From an uncultured Bacteroidales bacterium (GTDB taxonomy: Bacteria; Bacteroidota; Bacteroidia; Bacteroidales; Bacteroidaceae): 64,000 bases of DNA. The stretch covers positions 1 to 64,000 of the forward strand of contig CASFRV010000003.1 of NCBI GenBank assembly GCA_949297215.1. The letters run 5' to 3'. The notes beneath the pieces are model-generated. The model was not told the DNA's origin, searched no databases, and was given only the letters and a program-made list of their open reading frames with translations. Below, piece by piece: positions 7,701 to 13,302 of this stretch (position 1 is its first letter; each line of letters begins with the position of its first letter). The translations under genes were made by a program, and so were the position numbers.

Positions 7701-8701
7701 GCACAGAGGACGAAGTGCGGCAGGAATGCTACACCTCATACCTTGACAAACGACAATGGATAGACATTAGATATACGAACAAACTGCCGCATTGGCGACA
7801 AGAGGGGAAAACTCAATTCGTAACATTCCGACTTGCGGATTCTTTGCCACAGACCAAACTTCTTGAATTGTCTCAAACAAAAGAAGAATGGCTCAAAGAG
7901 CATCCGCAACCATGGGATGAAAAGACGAAGAAAGAATATAGACAGTTCATCGACGAACGGGTAGACAAATGGCTGGATGCTGGTTATGGCAGTTGCGCGC
8001 TGAAGAACCCGGAGGTAAGACGCATTGTGACGGATGCTTTCCTGCATTTCAATAATGAGCGCTATGACTTACTGGCGCTGGTTGTCATGCCCAATCATGT
8101 GCATGCCATGCTGACGCCTGCTGAGGGATACGATGTGGTAGCTTCGATGGGGAGTATAAAAGGTTTCACGGCTTCGCGCATCAACAAAATGATAAATGGC
8201 AATGGGGAATTTTGGCAACGCGACTGCTTTGACAGGATTATAAGAAGCGAGATGGATTTTAATGCCAAATTGGATTACATCATCAATAATCCCAACAACC
8301 TCCCGCAAGACTCGTATACCCTCATCGTCGGGGGTGAGGAGGTGCAGCATTCTTGCTGCACGAATATACATAATTGTGAGCAGAGTCAGGATGTTGTGCG
8401 GCAGGAATGCCGCACCTCCTTGAATGCGCAGGAGGTGCAGCATTCTTGCTGCACGAATCCACAAAATCGTGAACGGAGTCAGGATGTTGTGCGGCAGGAA
8501 TGCCGCACCTCCTGGCGCCTAGCCGACCTGATGGAGACATACAAGGCGCATTGGACGGAGCAATTCCTCCGGCTCCACGCCAACGAGGAGGAGCTGAACC
8601 GTCAGTTCATCGAAATCTACGGGTTGGAGGACGAACTGACGCCCGACGTTCCGCCCGAGGAAATCACCATCCTGCAACAAGGGGAGTTGACGTTTGAATA
8701 A
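4742..8701 (+). CDS. pglX: BREX adenine methyltransferase PglX, N-terminal part, with in-frame RAYT insertion
   Basis: PglX methylates adenine in non-palindromic sites and marks self DNA in BREX. I chose GTG 4742 because it gives METNKLKRFA, the family's usual start; a TTG lies three codons upstream. SAM motif I (DLACGSGHIL) is near residue 304 and motif IV (NPPY) near 488. The target-recognition region spans about 668-860, followed by the helix containing NEEELNRQFIEIYGL at the C-terminus. Three insertions keep the frame: repeat-derived residues near 286-296 (NLTPNH), a REP pair near 444-468, and residues about 889-1257 holding REP-encoded repeats plus a RAYT domain (1000-1197). The protein stops where a normal PglX continues; the missing tail is encoded at 9441-10181. 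Whether the 1319-aa product methylates is unknown. Confidence 0.88.
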   Translation: METNKLKRFATEARMILMQGVAHRFTALGFQADGTPVEEPQLLGGGATFMGDIVTEDFYHKWQSLAAAIRRHGLKNVAEEAAYTWFNRLMAIRIMTKNGLIPPVLQYECPGVYVPLIVSEARQGRLPQMNEEERSHLMPLLDDDSRTAEQFSLLIVAFCHATPILHRCFGHIADYTELLLPANILAEGGFVDLINHTDFIAEEGYHSSELIGWLYQFYISEKKDEVFARKGKFTASEIPAATQIFTPNWIVKYMVQNTVGRIYLDNNPYETEVAQDWKYLIPNPQNLTPNHSHLILNDLSELKVADLACGSGHILGEMFDMLYTLYINEGYSRREAIENIFRRNLTGIDIDTRAKQLAQFALLLKACQKDASFADCHSMPRVLDMPQPYPDKDNLPRALANYIKVDDREAIAELVDAVSLMDEAVNLGSIMKFSLSDCTRKILKEVQHSCCTDSIGSDEKVRQESRTSLEPYVRIILALTEQYHALVMNPPYMGGGNMNAVLSAYVKKNYEAGKADLATVFVERMPQMLVKNGRYSFIIPPSWMFLSTFEGLRKQIIEHETIDLLLHLSRGVFGADFGASSAVIINAESQESCGTYFRLVERTFQEFDQKHLRMLFEQTLVNPDFKYNFKEYNKEVTSLPYSEEGNRIYYPHVSQQNFKKIPGCPIGYWVSSKLLLLFNNTSLENIGDSRQGIATGDNGRFLRLWFEINIAKLMFNAHSNEEALISGYKWFPHNKGGNIKWYGNNDCIIAFDKENYNALLQMGNHLPSRQFYFRNCISWSVISSRFPTFRYIPKGFTFNMCGMSYFIDDNKELLKILGYTNSKLFNKLSVIINPTINLSNGDFGRIPYCQIENQIEEIVSQNISISKSDWDAHETSWDFEENELVRLSKEVQHSCCTEDGVWQDAQEVQHSCCTVRQESRTSLDAQHSCCTVDGVRQESRTSLDAQHSCCTVRQESRTSLDAQHSCCTVDGVRQESRTSLDAQHSCCTEDEVRQECYTSYLDKRQWIDIRYTNKLPHWRQEGKTQFVTFRLADSLPQTKLLELSQTKEEWLKEHPQPWDEKTKKEYRQFIDERVDKWLDAGYGSCALKNPEVRRIVTDAFLHFNNERYDLLALVVMPNHVHAMLTPAEGYDVVASMGSIKGFTASRINKMINGNGEFWQRDCFDRIIRSEMDFNAKLDYIINNPNNLPQDSYTLIVGGEEVQHSCCTNIHNCEQSQDVVRQECRTSLNAQEVQHSCCTNPQNRERSQDVVRQECRTSWRLADLMETYKAHWTEQFLRLHANEEELNRQFIEIYGLEDELTPDVPPEEITILQQGELTFE
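5599..5629 (+). repeat. S23-associated repeat embedded in pglX
   Basis: CTTAACACCTAATCACTCAC followed by CACTTAATACTT, in frame within pglX, just before SAM motif I. It matches the repeat after the S23 gene (4704-4734) over 31 bases with two mismatches and is read in the same frame, giving NLTPN. The preceding CCTAATACCTAAT resembles the reverse complement of the upstream S23 repeat. It may be an insertion or excision scar. Confidence 0.7.
6073..6145 (+). repeat. REP pair (BIME-like) inside pglX
   Basis: Two inverted REP palindromes bounded by GGAGGTGC and GCACCTCC. The first is GTGCAGCATTCCTGCTGCAC (8-bp stem, 4-base loop); the second has arms GTGCGGC and GCCGCAC. Both are read through in the pglX frame as EVQHSCCT and VRQESRTSLE, between SAM motif I and NPPY. 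There is no stop codon. Confidence 0.85.
7408..7738 (+). repeat. REP array upstream of the RAYT domain in pglX
   Basis: An array of alternating REP palindromes. Forward units carry GCAGCATTCTTGCTGC, and inverse units carry GTGCGGCAGGAAAGCCGCAC. They encode six QHSCCT copies and five RQE(S/C)xTS copies in the pglX frame. Spacing alternates between short and slightly longer spacers, showing amplification of a two-REP unit. The array starts right after the PglX segment SWDFEENELVRLSK. Confidence 0.88.
7740..8333 (+). mobile_element. RAYT (REP-associated tyrosine transposase) domain fused in PglX
   Basis: About 198 residues within the pglX reading frame match the TnpA_REP/Y1 transposase family. 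Visible features are PHWRQEGKTQFVTFRLADS at the start, the HUH metal-binding motif in VVMPNHVHAML (residue ~1118 of the fusion), and the catalytic-tyrosine helix DYIINNP (~1178). RAYTs are single-strand nucleases related to IS200/IS605 that recognise REP hairpins, and cognate REPs lie on both sides here. All key motifs look intact. No ATG is placed like a normal RAYT start; a TTG at 7743 could serve. It may be expressed only as part of PglX. Confidence 0.85.
8338..8512 (+). repeat. REP units downstream of the RAYT domain
   Basis: Two tandem BIME-like units, each starting GGAGGTGCAGCATTC and ending with the inverse palindrome GTGCGGCAGGAATGCCGCAC. They are read in frame as EVQHSCCTN...QDVVRQECRTS. 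The right boundary abuts the PglX helix LADLMETYKAHW. With the left array this gives a 1105-bp block (7408-8512) with inverted REP ends. Confidence 0.87.
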
Positions 8702-8722
8702 AAAACAACGGCAGGTACGAAT

Positions 8723-9169
8723 ATGAATACGAACATACCATTGACACCGGACGTGATACCGCCCTCGTTCGCCCGTTGCTTTCAGAGCGACTGCCCGATG
8801 GCGGACACCTGTATGCGCTTCCTGGCAGGCAAATATATACAGGAAGGGCAGGTGAGGGGCGAGGCCGTTTTTCCCACAGCGCGTCAAGAGGACGGCTGCA
8901 AGATGTACAGGCCGACGCGCATCATCCGCGCCGCTTACGGTTTCAAGGCTCTTTTTGCCGAGGTGAAGAAGAAGGACGATACGCCCCTGCGCGGCCTTAT
9001 CAAGGCTTACTTGGGCGGGAACACGATGTACTATCGCTACCATCACGGCGAGCGGTTGCTCACGCCCGAGCAGCAGGAGTGGATTGTCAGCCTCTTCCGT
9101 CGGCACGGATATACGGAAGGCCTGCATTTCGACGCCTATCGCGACGTGTACGACTTTTCTCCGATTTGA
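8723..9169 (+). CDS. DUF6078-like cysteine-containing protein
   Basis: A 148-aa protein of unknown function. The N-terminal cysteine set FARCFQSDCPMADTCMRFL is followed by a later DGCKMYRPTR. The C-terminal half (NTMYYRYHHGERLLTPEQQEWIVSLFRRHGY) resembles the small Bacteroidota family I know as DUF6078; the family number is from memory. The cysteine spacing suggests metal binding, but this is not shown. It lies 21 bases after the pglX stop and separates the two halves of pglX, so it is a late arrival in the operon. Confidence 0.65.
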   Translation: MNTNIPLTPDVIPPSFARCFQSDCPMADTCMRFLAGKYIQEGQVRGEAVFPTARQEDGCKMYRPTRIIRAAYGFKALFAEVKKKDDTPLRGLIKAYLGGNTMYYRYHHGERLLTPEQQEWIVSLFRRHGYTEGLHFDAYRDVYDFSPI

Positions 9170-9186
9170 TTTTTCCCCTGAGGGGA

Positions 9187-9257
9187 GTCGGACTTCCACC
9201 GCCCGGGAGCGTGACTACCACGCCTTGGGAGTGACACTCCCAAGCGGTGGGACCGAC
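9187..9257. repeat. Branched palindrome (three-way-junction-like)
   Basis: The outer arms GTCGG/CCGAC (9187-9191, 9253-9257) and CCACCG/CGGTGG (9196-9201, 9245-9250) enclose two hairpins. These are GCGTG-actac-CACGC (9209-9223) and CTTGGGAGTG-a-CACTCCCAAG (9224-9244). It follows the DUF6078-like gene by 17 bases and has no T-run, so it is not a classical terminator. It could be a mobile-element end or a structured RNA. Confidence 0.6.
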
Positions 9258-9283
9258 ACTACCTCCGCAGCGAATCAAAAATA

Positions 9284-9428
9284 GGAGGTGCGGCATTCCT
9301 GCCGCACATAACTGCGTGGCGAAGCAAGCAAAATGAAAAATAGAAGGTGCGGCATCCTGCCGCACAAACCTACGTAGCGAAGCAAGCTAATTTAAAAATC
9401 AGAGTGCGGCAGGGATGCCGCACCTCCT
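9284..9428 (+). repeat. Three intergenic REPs before the pglX tail
   Basis: Three palindromes of the same family as those in pglX: 9284-9307 (GGAGGTGCGGCATTCC, then TGCCGCAC), 9343-9365 (one base shorter loop) and 9402-9428 (inverse orientation, ending GCACCTCCT). The spacers share a TAGCGAAGCAAGC-like word. They fill the gap between the DUF6078-like gene and the C-terminal pglX fragment. Confidence 0.82.
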
Positions 9429-9440
9429 AAAACAAAGGAT

Positions 9441-10181
9441 ATGACAGACAACGAAGAGATAAAAAGACGCATGACGTGGCACGACGACGTCATCATCAAA
9501 CAGCTCCTTTCCTACGCCATCGGCTGCATCATGGGGCGCTTCAGCCTCGACCGCAAGGGGCTCGTCCTGGCCAACCAAGGCGACGGGCTGGAGCAATACC
9601 ACGCACTGGTGCCCAACAGTCGTTTTGAGCCGGACGACGACGGCCTGTTGCCGCTGATGCCCAGTGATACGGACTTCAGCGACAACGCCACGACGCTGGT
9701 GAAGCGGTGGCTGGCCGTGGCCTTCGGCGAAGACACCTTGGTGGACAACCTCAACTGCATCGAGGCCGCCCTGGGCAAGAGCCTGGACGACTATTTCGTG
9801 AAGGACTTCTGGCGCGACCACAAGCGGATGTACCAGAACCGACCCATCTACTGGTTGTTCGCCTCGCGGAAGGGCGCTTTCCAATGCCTGGCCTACATGC
9901 ACCGCATGAACGCCTACACTGCGGAGCGCATCCGCACGAAGTACCTCCTGCCCCACATCGAGTGGCTCCTTCAGAAACAAACCGAGATGGAGGCCAACGC
10001 CGCCAACCTCAACGTCCGCGAGCGCAAGCAGCTGGACGGCATCGGGCGGCAGATAGCCGAGTGCCGCGAATATCACGACCGGCTGCACACCGTGGCCGAC
10101 GAGCAGATAGCCTTCGATCTGGACGATGGCGTGGTGGTGAACTATGGGAAGTTTGGGGACGTTTTGAGAAGTATTAAGTGA
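9441..10181 (+). CDS. pglX: PglX C-terminal part as a separate gene
   Basis: 246 aa matching the C-terminal end of type I PglX: WHDDVIIKQLLSYAIGCIMGRFSLDRKGLVLAN, then DDYFVKDFWRDHKRMYQNRPIYWLFAS and AFQCLAYMHRMNAYTAERIR. In ordinary PglX this follows directly after the YGLQDELTP region, which is where the upstream gene stops. The core of that gene without its insert (~950 aa) plus 246 aa approaches a normal full length. It has its own ATG preceded by AAAGGAT, so it may act as a separate subunit. It could equally be a dead fragment. Its last codons lie in the S23-type repeat at 10169-10180. Confidence 0.82.
   Translation: MTDNEEIKRRMTWHDDVIIKQLLSYAIGCIMGRFSLDRKGLVLANQGDGLEQYHALVPNSRFEPDDDGLLPLMPSDTDFSDNATTLVKRWLAVAFGEDTLVDNLNCIEAALGKSLDDYFVKDFWRDHKRMYQNRPIYWLFASRKGAFQCLAYMHRMNAYTAERIRTKYLLPHIEWLLQKQTEMEANAANLNVRERKQLDGIGRQIAECREYHDRLHTVADEQIAFDLDDGVVVNYGKFGDVLRSIK
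10169..10180 (-). repeat. S23-type repeat at the end of the pglX tail
   Basis: AAGTATTAAGTG here is the exact reverse complement of CACTTAATACTT found at 4723-4734 and 5618-5629. The flanking bases (ATAGGGATTAGTGATGAAGTATT) continue the AT-rich character. It is a third site of the repeat family in the BREX operon, at the boundary with the AlbA-like remnant. Confidence 0.55.
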
Positions 10182-10204
10182 TAGGGATTAGTGATGAAGT
10201 ATTT

Positions 10205-10741
10205 ATGACAACAGCAGATTTATTACGGCTCAGAGACCTCGGAGAAGTGAGCAAGGTGCAGTTTAAGGAACGTTCCACCAGCAATGCCATCTATCTCCTG
10301 CCTTATACGGGAGCTGGTACGGGTATCCAGCGTGCCTTGGAAGATGGACTGCAAGTAGAGTTCAAGAATGACGAAAGGACACATGAGTTCTTGATTACAA
10401 TAAAAAGGAAGGAAAACTTAGACACTGTTCAGGCGAACTCTGACACCGACTTAGACACTGCTCAAGTGAACTTTGACACTGACTTAGACACTGTTCAGGA
10501 AAACTCTGACACCGACTTAGACACTGTTCCTCAACGAAGGAAATTAACCAATAAAGAAAAAGACATAATTCAATTCTGTAGCGTACCAAGAAGTACAAAA
10601 GAAATCTTAGATCGTGTAGGAGTTTCATCGCACACTAAGAACAGAGAGAAATATGTAACCTCTTTGGTGGAAGCCGGCTATTTGGAAATGACGAATCCTG
10701 ACAATCCCAATGCCAGCAACCAAAAATACCGAAAGAAATGA
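10205..10741 (+). pseudogene. AlbA_2/ATP-binding protein remnant, internally deleted
   Basis: 178 aa from ATG 10205; a GTG at 10178 is an alternative start. The first ~25 residues (LLRLRDLGEVSKVQFKER) look like the start of an AlbA_2 domain. They are joined almost directly to a C-terminal piece (LPYTGAGTGIQRALE, FLITIKR) normally found after the ATPase-like domain, some 350 residues later. Then follow 11-residue repeats (LDTVQxNSDTD) and a winged-helix-like end (KEILDRVGVSSHTKNREKYVTSLVEAGYL). Its stop overlaps the pglZ start as ATGA. It is probably an internal-deletion derivative; a DNA-binding role through the C-terminal domain remains possible. Confidence 0.6.
10418..10531 (+). repeat. 33-bp tandem repeat, about 3.5 copies
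   Basis: A unit of 33 bases encodes LDTVQANSDTD, LDTAQVNFDTD, LDTVQENSDTD and then LDTVP. Copies differ at a few positions. Length is a multiple of three, so slippage would change repeat number without breaking the frame. Confidence 0.85.
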
Positions 10742-13302
10742 GCGCGATAGACAAAATATACAATTACTTTGATAGAGAGCCTGGCTTGAAAGTCCTCTTT
10801 ATCTTCAATGACGAGTTTCTCGCCCAAGAACTTGCGGAAACCCAGTGGAAAGAAGGGTATCGCTTTGTGGACTTCCAAGGTGATTGGTTTACCGTGAAGT
10901 ACAATCTGGACAACGCCTGGGCCGATGACCGGGTGGTGCTCTATTTCCATCAAGAGTCGCCCCTACAAAAGAAGTCGTTGAGGGGGAGTTTCCCGCTGCT
11001 TGACGTGCTGACGGCCAATATGGAATACAAAAGCCAGGACTACACCGCCTTCATGCAGCAATACGGCTTGCCCGACACGGACAAGCCGATGGTTCGCTTT
11101 GTAGAGAGGAACATCATGGCGTTGCAGTCGGAAAAGATGCTGCGTCTGTTCGCACCCTATTACCAGGACCGAAGCATTACGACCGACAAGCTGGTTAGGG
11201 GGTTCATCAGCAGCTACATGGGTGTGCAGCGTATCTTGGAATGGGATACTATCCTTTTACGCGTCATCCTGTTGGGTAGTGGCAAGGAGCGGCAGAAGCG
11301 GGCGGACTTCTTCGTGAGGTTGCGCAAATGCAAGGATGCAGCCGAAGCCTTGGGGCGGAAGTTGGCGGACATCTTTGGGGTGGCCTTCGACGATAGTACG
11401 GAAGAGAAAGTGGCCGATGTGGTGAAGGTGCTGAAATATAATGCCATCGTGCAGAGCCTTGCTCCCGTGGCGGCAGACAACTACAAGCAGTGGCGCATAG
11501 ACAACACCCTTGCCCTGCAACAGATGAACCGCCTCCTGGAACTGGCGCTCAGTCAGGAAAAGACGGCGGACTCGTTGCTTGAGGTGATGGACGAACTGGG
11601 TGATACCGTCCGCGACGAGGAACTGATACGCTGGTACGGTACGGACGCCAGCTACTATTTTTTGCCGCCACGCCTCTGCCAGCCCATCGTGGCCGGACTG
11701 CTCAAAGAAAAGATAGAAACAGAGCCGGAGGCGGTCATCCGGCAGGTGGAGGACCTGATGTTGAAGCTGGACGGTCGCGGCATGACGGCTGTGGCGATGA
11801 ACTATTGCCTGATCGTGGCACAATACTATCAGAAAACATTATCCATTGGTTCGCTCACGCTCAATACGCCTGACGAATACGTGATGCGCTATCAGGAGGA
11901 TTATTATGTGTTGGATCAGCTTTACCGACAATCCACCGAACAGTATTTCAAGGTAGACCCTTCGTGCGGACTGTTCCCGGACATCCAGCAGGCTAAACAC
12001 AACCTTGACCTGCATTACAGTAAGCTCTGCAACCGCCTGAATCTGGAATGGACACGTTGCGTCAAGGAGACCGGAGGCATGGGTGGAGTACACCTGTCCC
12101 GACAGCAGGATTTCTATGAGGAGCGCATCCGACCCATGCAGAAGAAAGTGGCAGTCATCGTGAGTGATGCCTTGCGCTACGAGGTGGCGCAAGAACTGAT
12201 AGGCGAACTGGCCAAATCCAAGCACATCGCCACGCTGAAACCCATGCTGGCCATGCTGCCCACAGAGACCAAATATGGCAAACCGTCGCTCTTGCCCCAC
12301 CACGATCTGAAACTCTACGGACAAGAGGGTAGCCAGGATATGTCGGTGGACGACCATATCCTTAGCACCACAGAGAAACGATCAGAACACTTGCAAAAAT
12401 ATAAAGACGGGGCCATCTGCGTCTCGTTTGAAACCGTGGCGGAATACAACCTGCAGAAAAACCGCGAGATATTCAAACACCCATTGGTGTATATCTTTCA
12501 CGACGTGATAGACAAAATCGGGCACGACGGTACGTCCAAGCAGGTGGTGCAGGCGTGCCGGGAAGCCATCAACGAACTGGCCACGATGATTCCCAAAATC
12601 CTCGCGAGCTACAACGTGACGGAAGTGTATGTCACCAGCGACCATGGTTTCCTGTTCAACGACATCGACTTTGCGGAAAAGGACAAGCACAAGATAGAAG
12701 AGGAAACCATAGAACGTAGCACCCGTTACTATCTGACACGCTCGGAAGCCGAAGCCACAGGAATGGTGAAGTTTCCGCTCAGCGAGGTGTCGGGCATCGT
12801 GAACGGGAGCGATGTGTATGTGGCCGTTCCACAAGGGACGAACCGTCTGGCGGCTCCTTCCGGTGGATATATGTTCACGCATGGCGGAGCTTCCATGCAG
12901 GAACTGATTATACCTATTATAATATGTCACCAGGAGCGCGACAACAACAAGCAGCCTGTGGGCGTGATAGTGCTTGACCGCAAACTGTCCATCCAGGCAT
13001 CCCGGCTGCGCTTCAAGCTGTTGCAGACGGAGGCCGTCTCTATGGATAGGAAGGAAAGATACATCCGCGTGGCTTTGTACCATAATGATGAGCCGGTCAC
13101 GCCCGTCAAGGAGTTCCTGCTGGACAAGACCGACCCGTCACTGGACAACCGGAAGATTCAGGTAGACTTAACCTTGAACAGGAACGTGGACGCCAAGGTG
13201 CTCCAGCTGAAAGTGTTTGACGCGGCGGACGACCTTAATTCGCTCATCAAAGAGAATGTGACGAACAACACATTGATTGAAAACGATTTTGACTTTGAAT
13301 AA
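10738..13302 (+). CDS. pglZ: BREX phosphatase-like PglZ
   Basis: An 854-aa protein of the usual type I PglZ length. The alkaline-phosphatase-superfamily core is seen in KVAVIVSDALRYEVAQEL (near residue 465) and VYVTSDHGFLFND (near residue 630), which should provide the metal-binding Asp and His residues. The C-terminal part is a family-specific domain ending in NDFDFE. PglZ is required for BREX activity; reported members bind metal and have nuclease or phosphatase-like activity. The start overlaps the previous stop (ATGA), and the stop overlaps the brxL start (TAATG), so the three are translationally coupled. Confidence 0.93.
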   Translation: MSAIDKIYNYFDREPGLKVLFIFNDEFLAQELAETQWKEGYRFVDFQGDWFTVKYNLDNAWADDRVVLYFHQESPLQKKSLRGSFPLLDVLTANMEYKSQDYTAFMQQYGLPDTDKPMVRFVERNIMALQSEKMLRLFAPYYQDRSITTDKLVRGFISSYMGVQRILEWDTILLRVILLGSGKERQKRADFFVRLRKCKDAAEALGRKLADIFGVAFDDSTEEKVADVVKVLKYNAIVQSLAPVAADNYKQWRIDNTLALQQMNRLLELALSQEKTADSLLEVMDELGDTVRDEELIRWYGTDASYYFLPPRLCQPIVAGLLKEKIETEPEAVIRQVEDLMLKLDGRGMTAVAMNYCLIVAQYYQKTLSIGSLTLNTPDEYVMRYQEDYYVLDQLYRQSTEQYFKVDPSCGLFPDIQQAKHNLDLHYSKLCNRLNLEWTRCVKETGGMGGVHLSRQQDFYEERIRPMQKKVAVIVSDALRYEVAQELIGELAKSKHIATLKPMLAMLPTETKYGKPSLLPHHDLKLYGQEGSQDMSVDDHILSTTEKRSEHLQKYKDGAICVSFETVAEYNLQKNREIFKHPLVYIFHDVIDKIGHDGTSKQVVQACREAINELATMIPKILASYNVTEVYVTSDHGFLFNDIDFAEKDKHKIEEETIERSTRYYLTRSEAEATGMVKFPLSEVSGIVNGSDVYVAVPQGTNRLAAPSGGYMFTHGGASMQELIIPIIICHQERDNNKQPVGVIVLDRKLSIQASRLRFKLLQTEAVSMDRKERYIRVALYHNDEPVTPVKEFLLDKTDPSLDNRKIQVDLTLNRNVDAKVLQLKVFDAADDLNSLIKENVTNNTLIENDFDFE

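Noticed and set aside
7408..7738. CRISPR array
   Set aside because: The repeats are inverted REP palindromes in alternating orientation with very short, near-identical spacers, all translated in the pglX frame. No cas genes are present.
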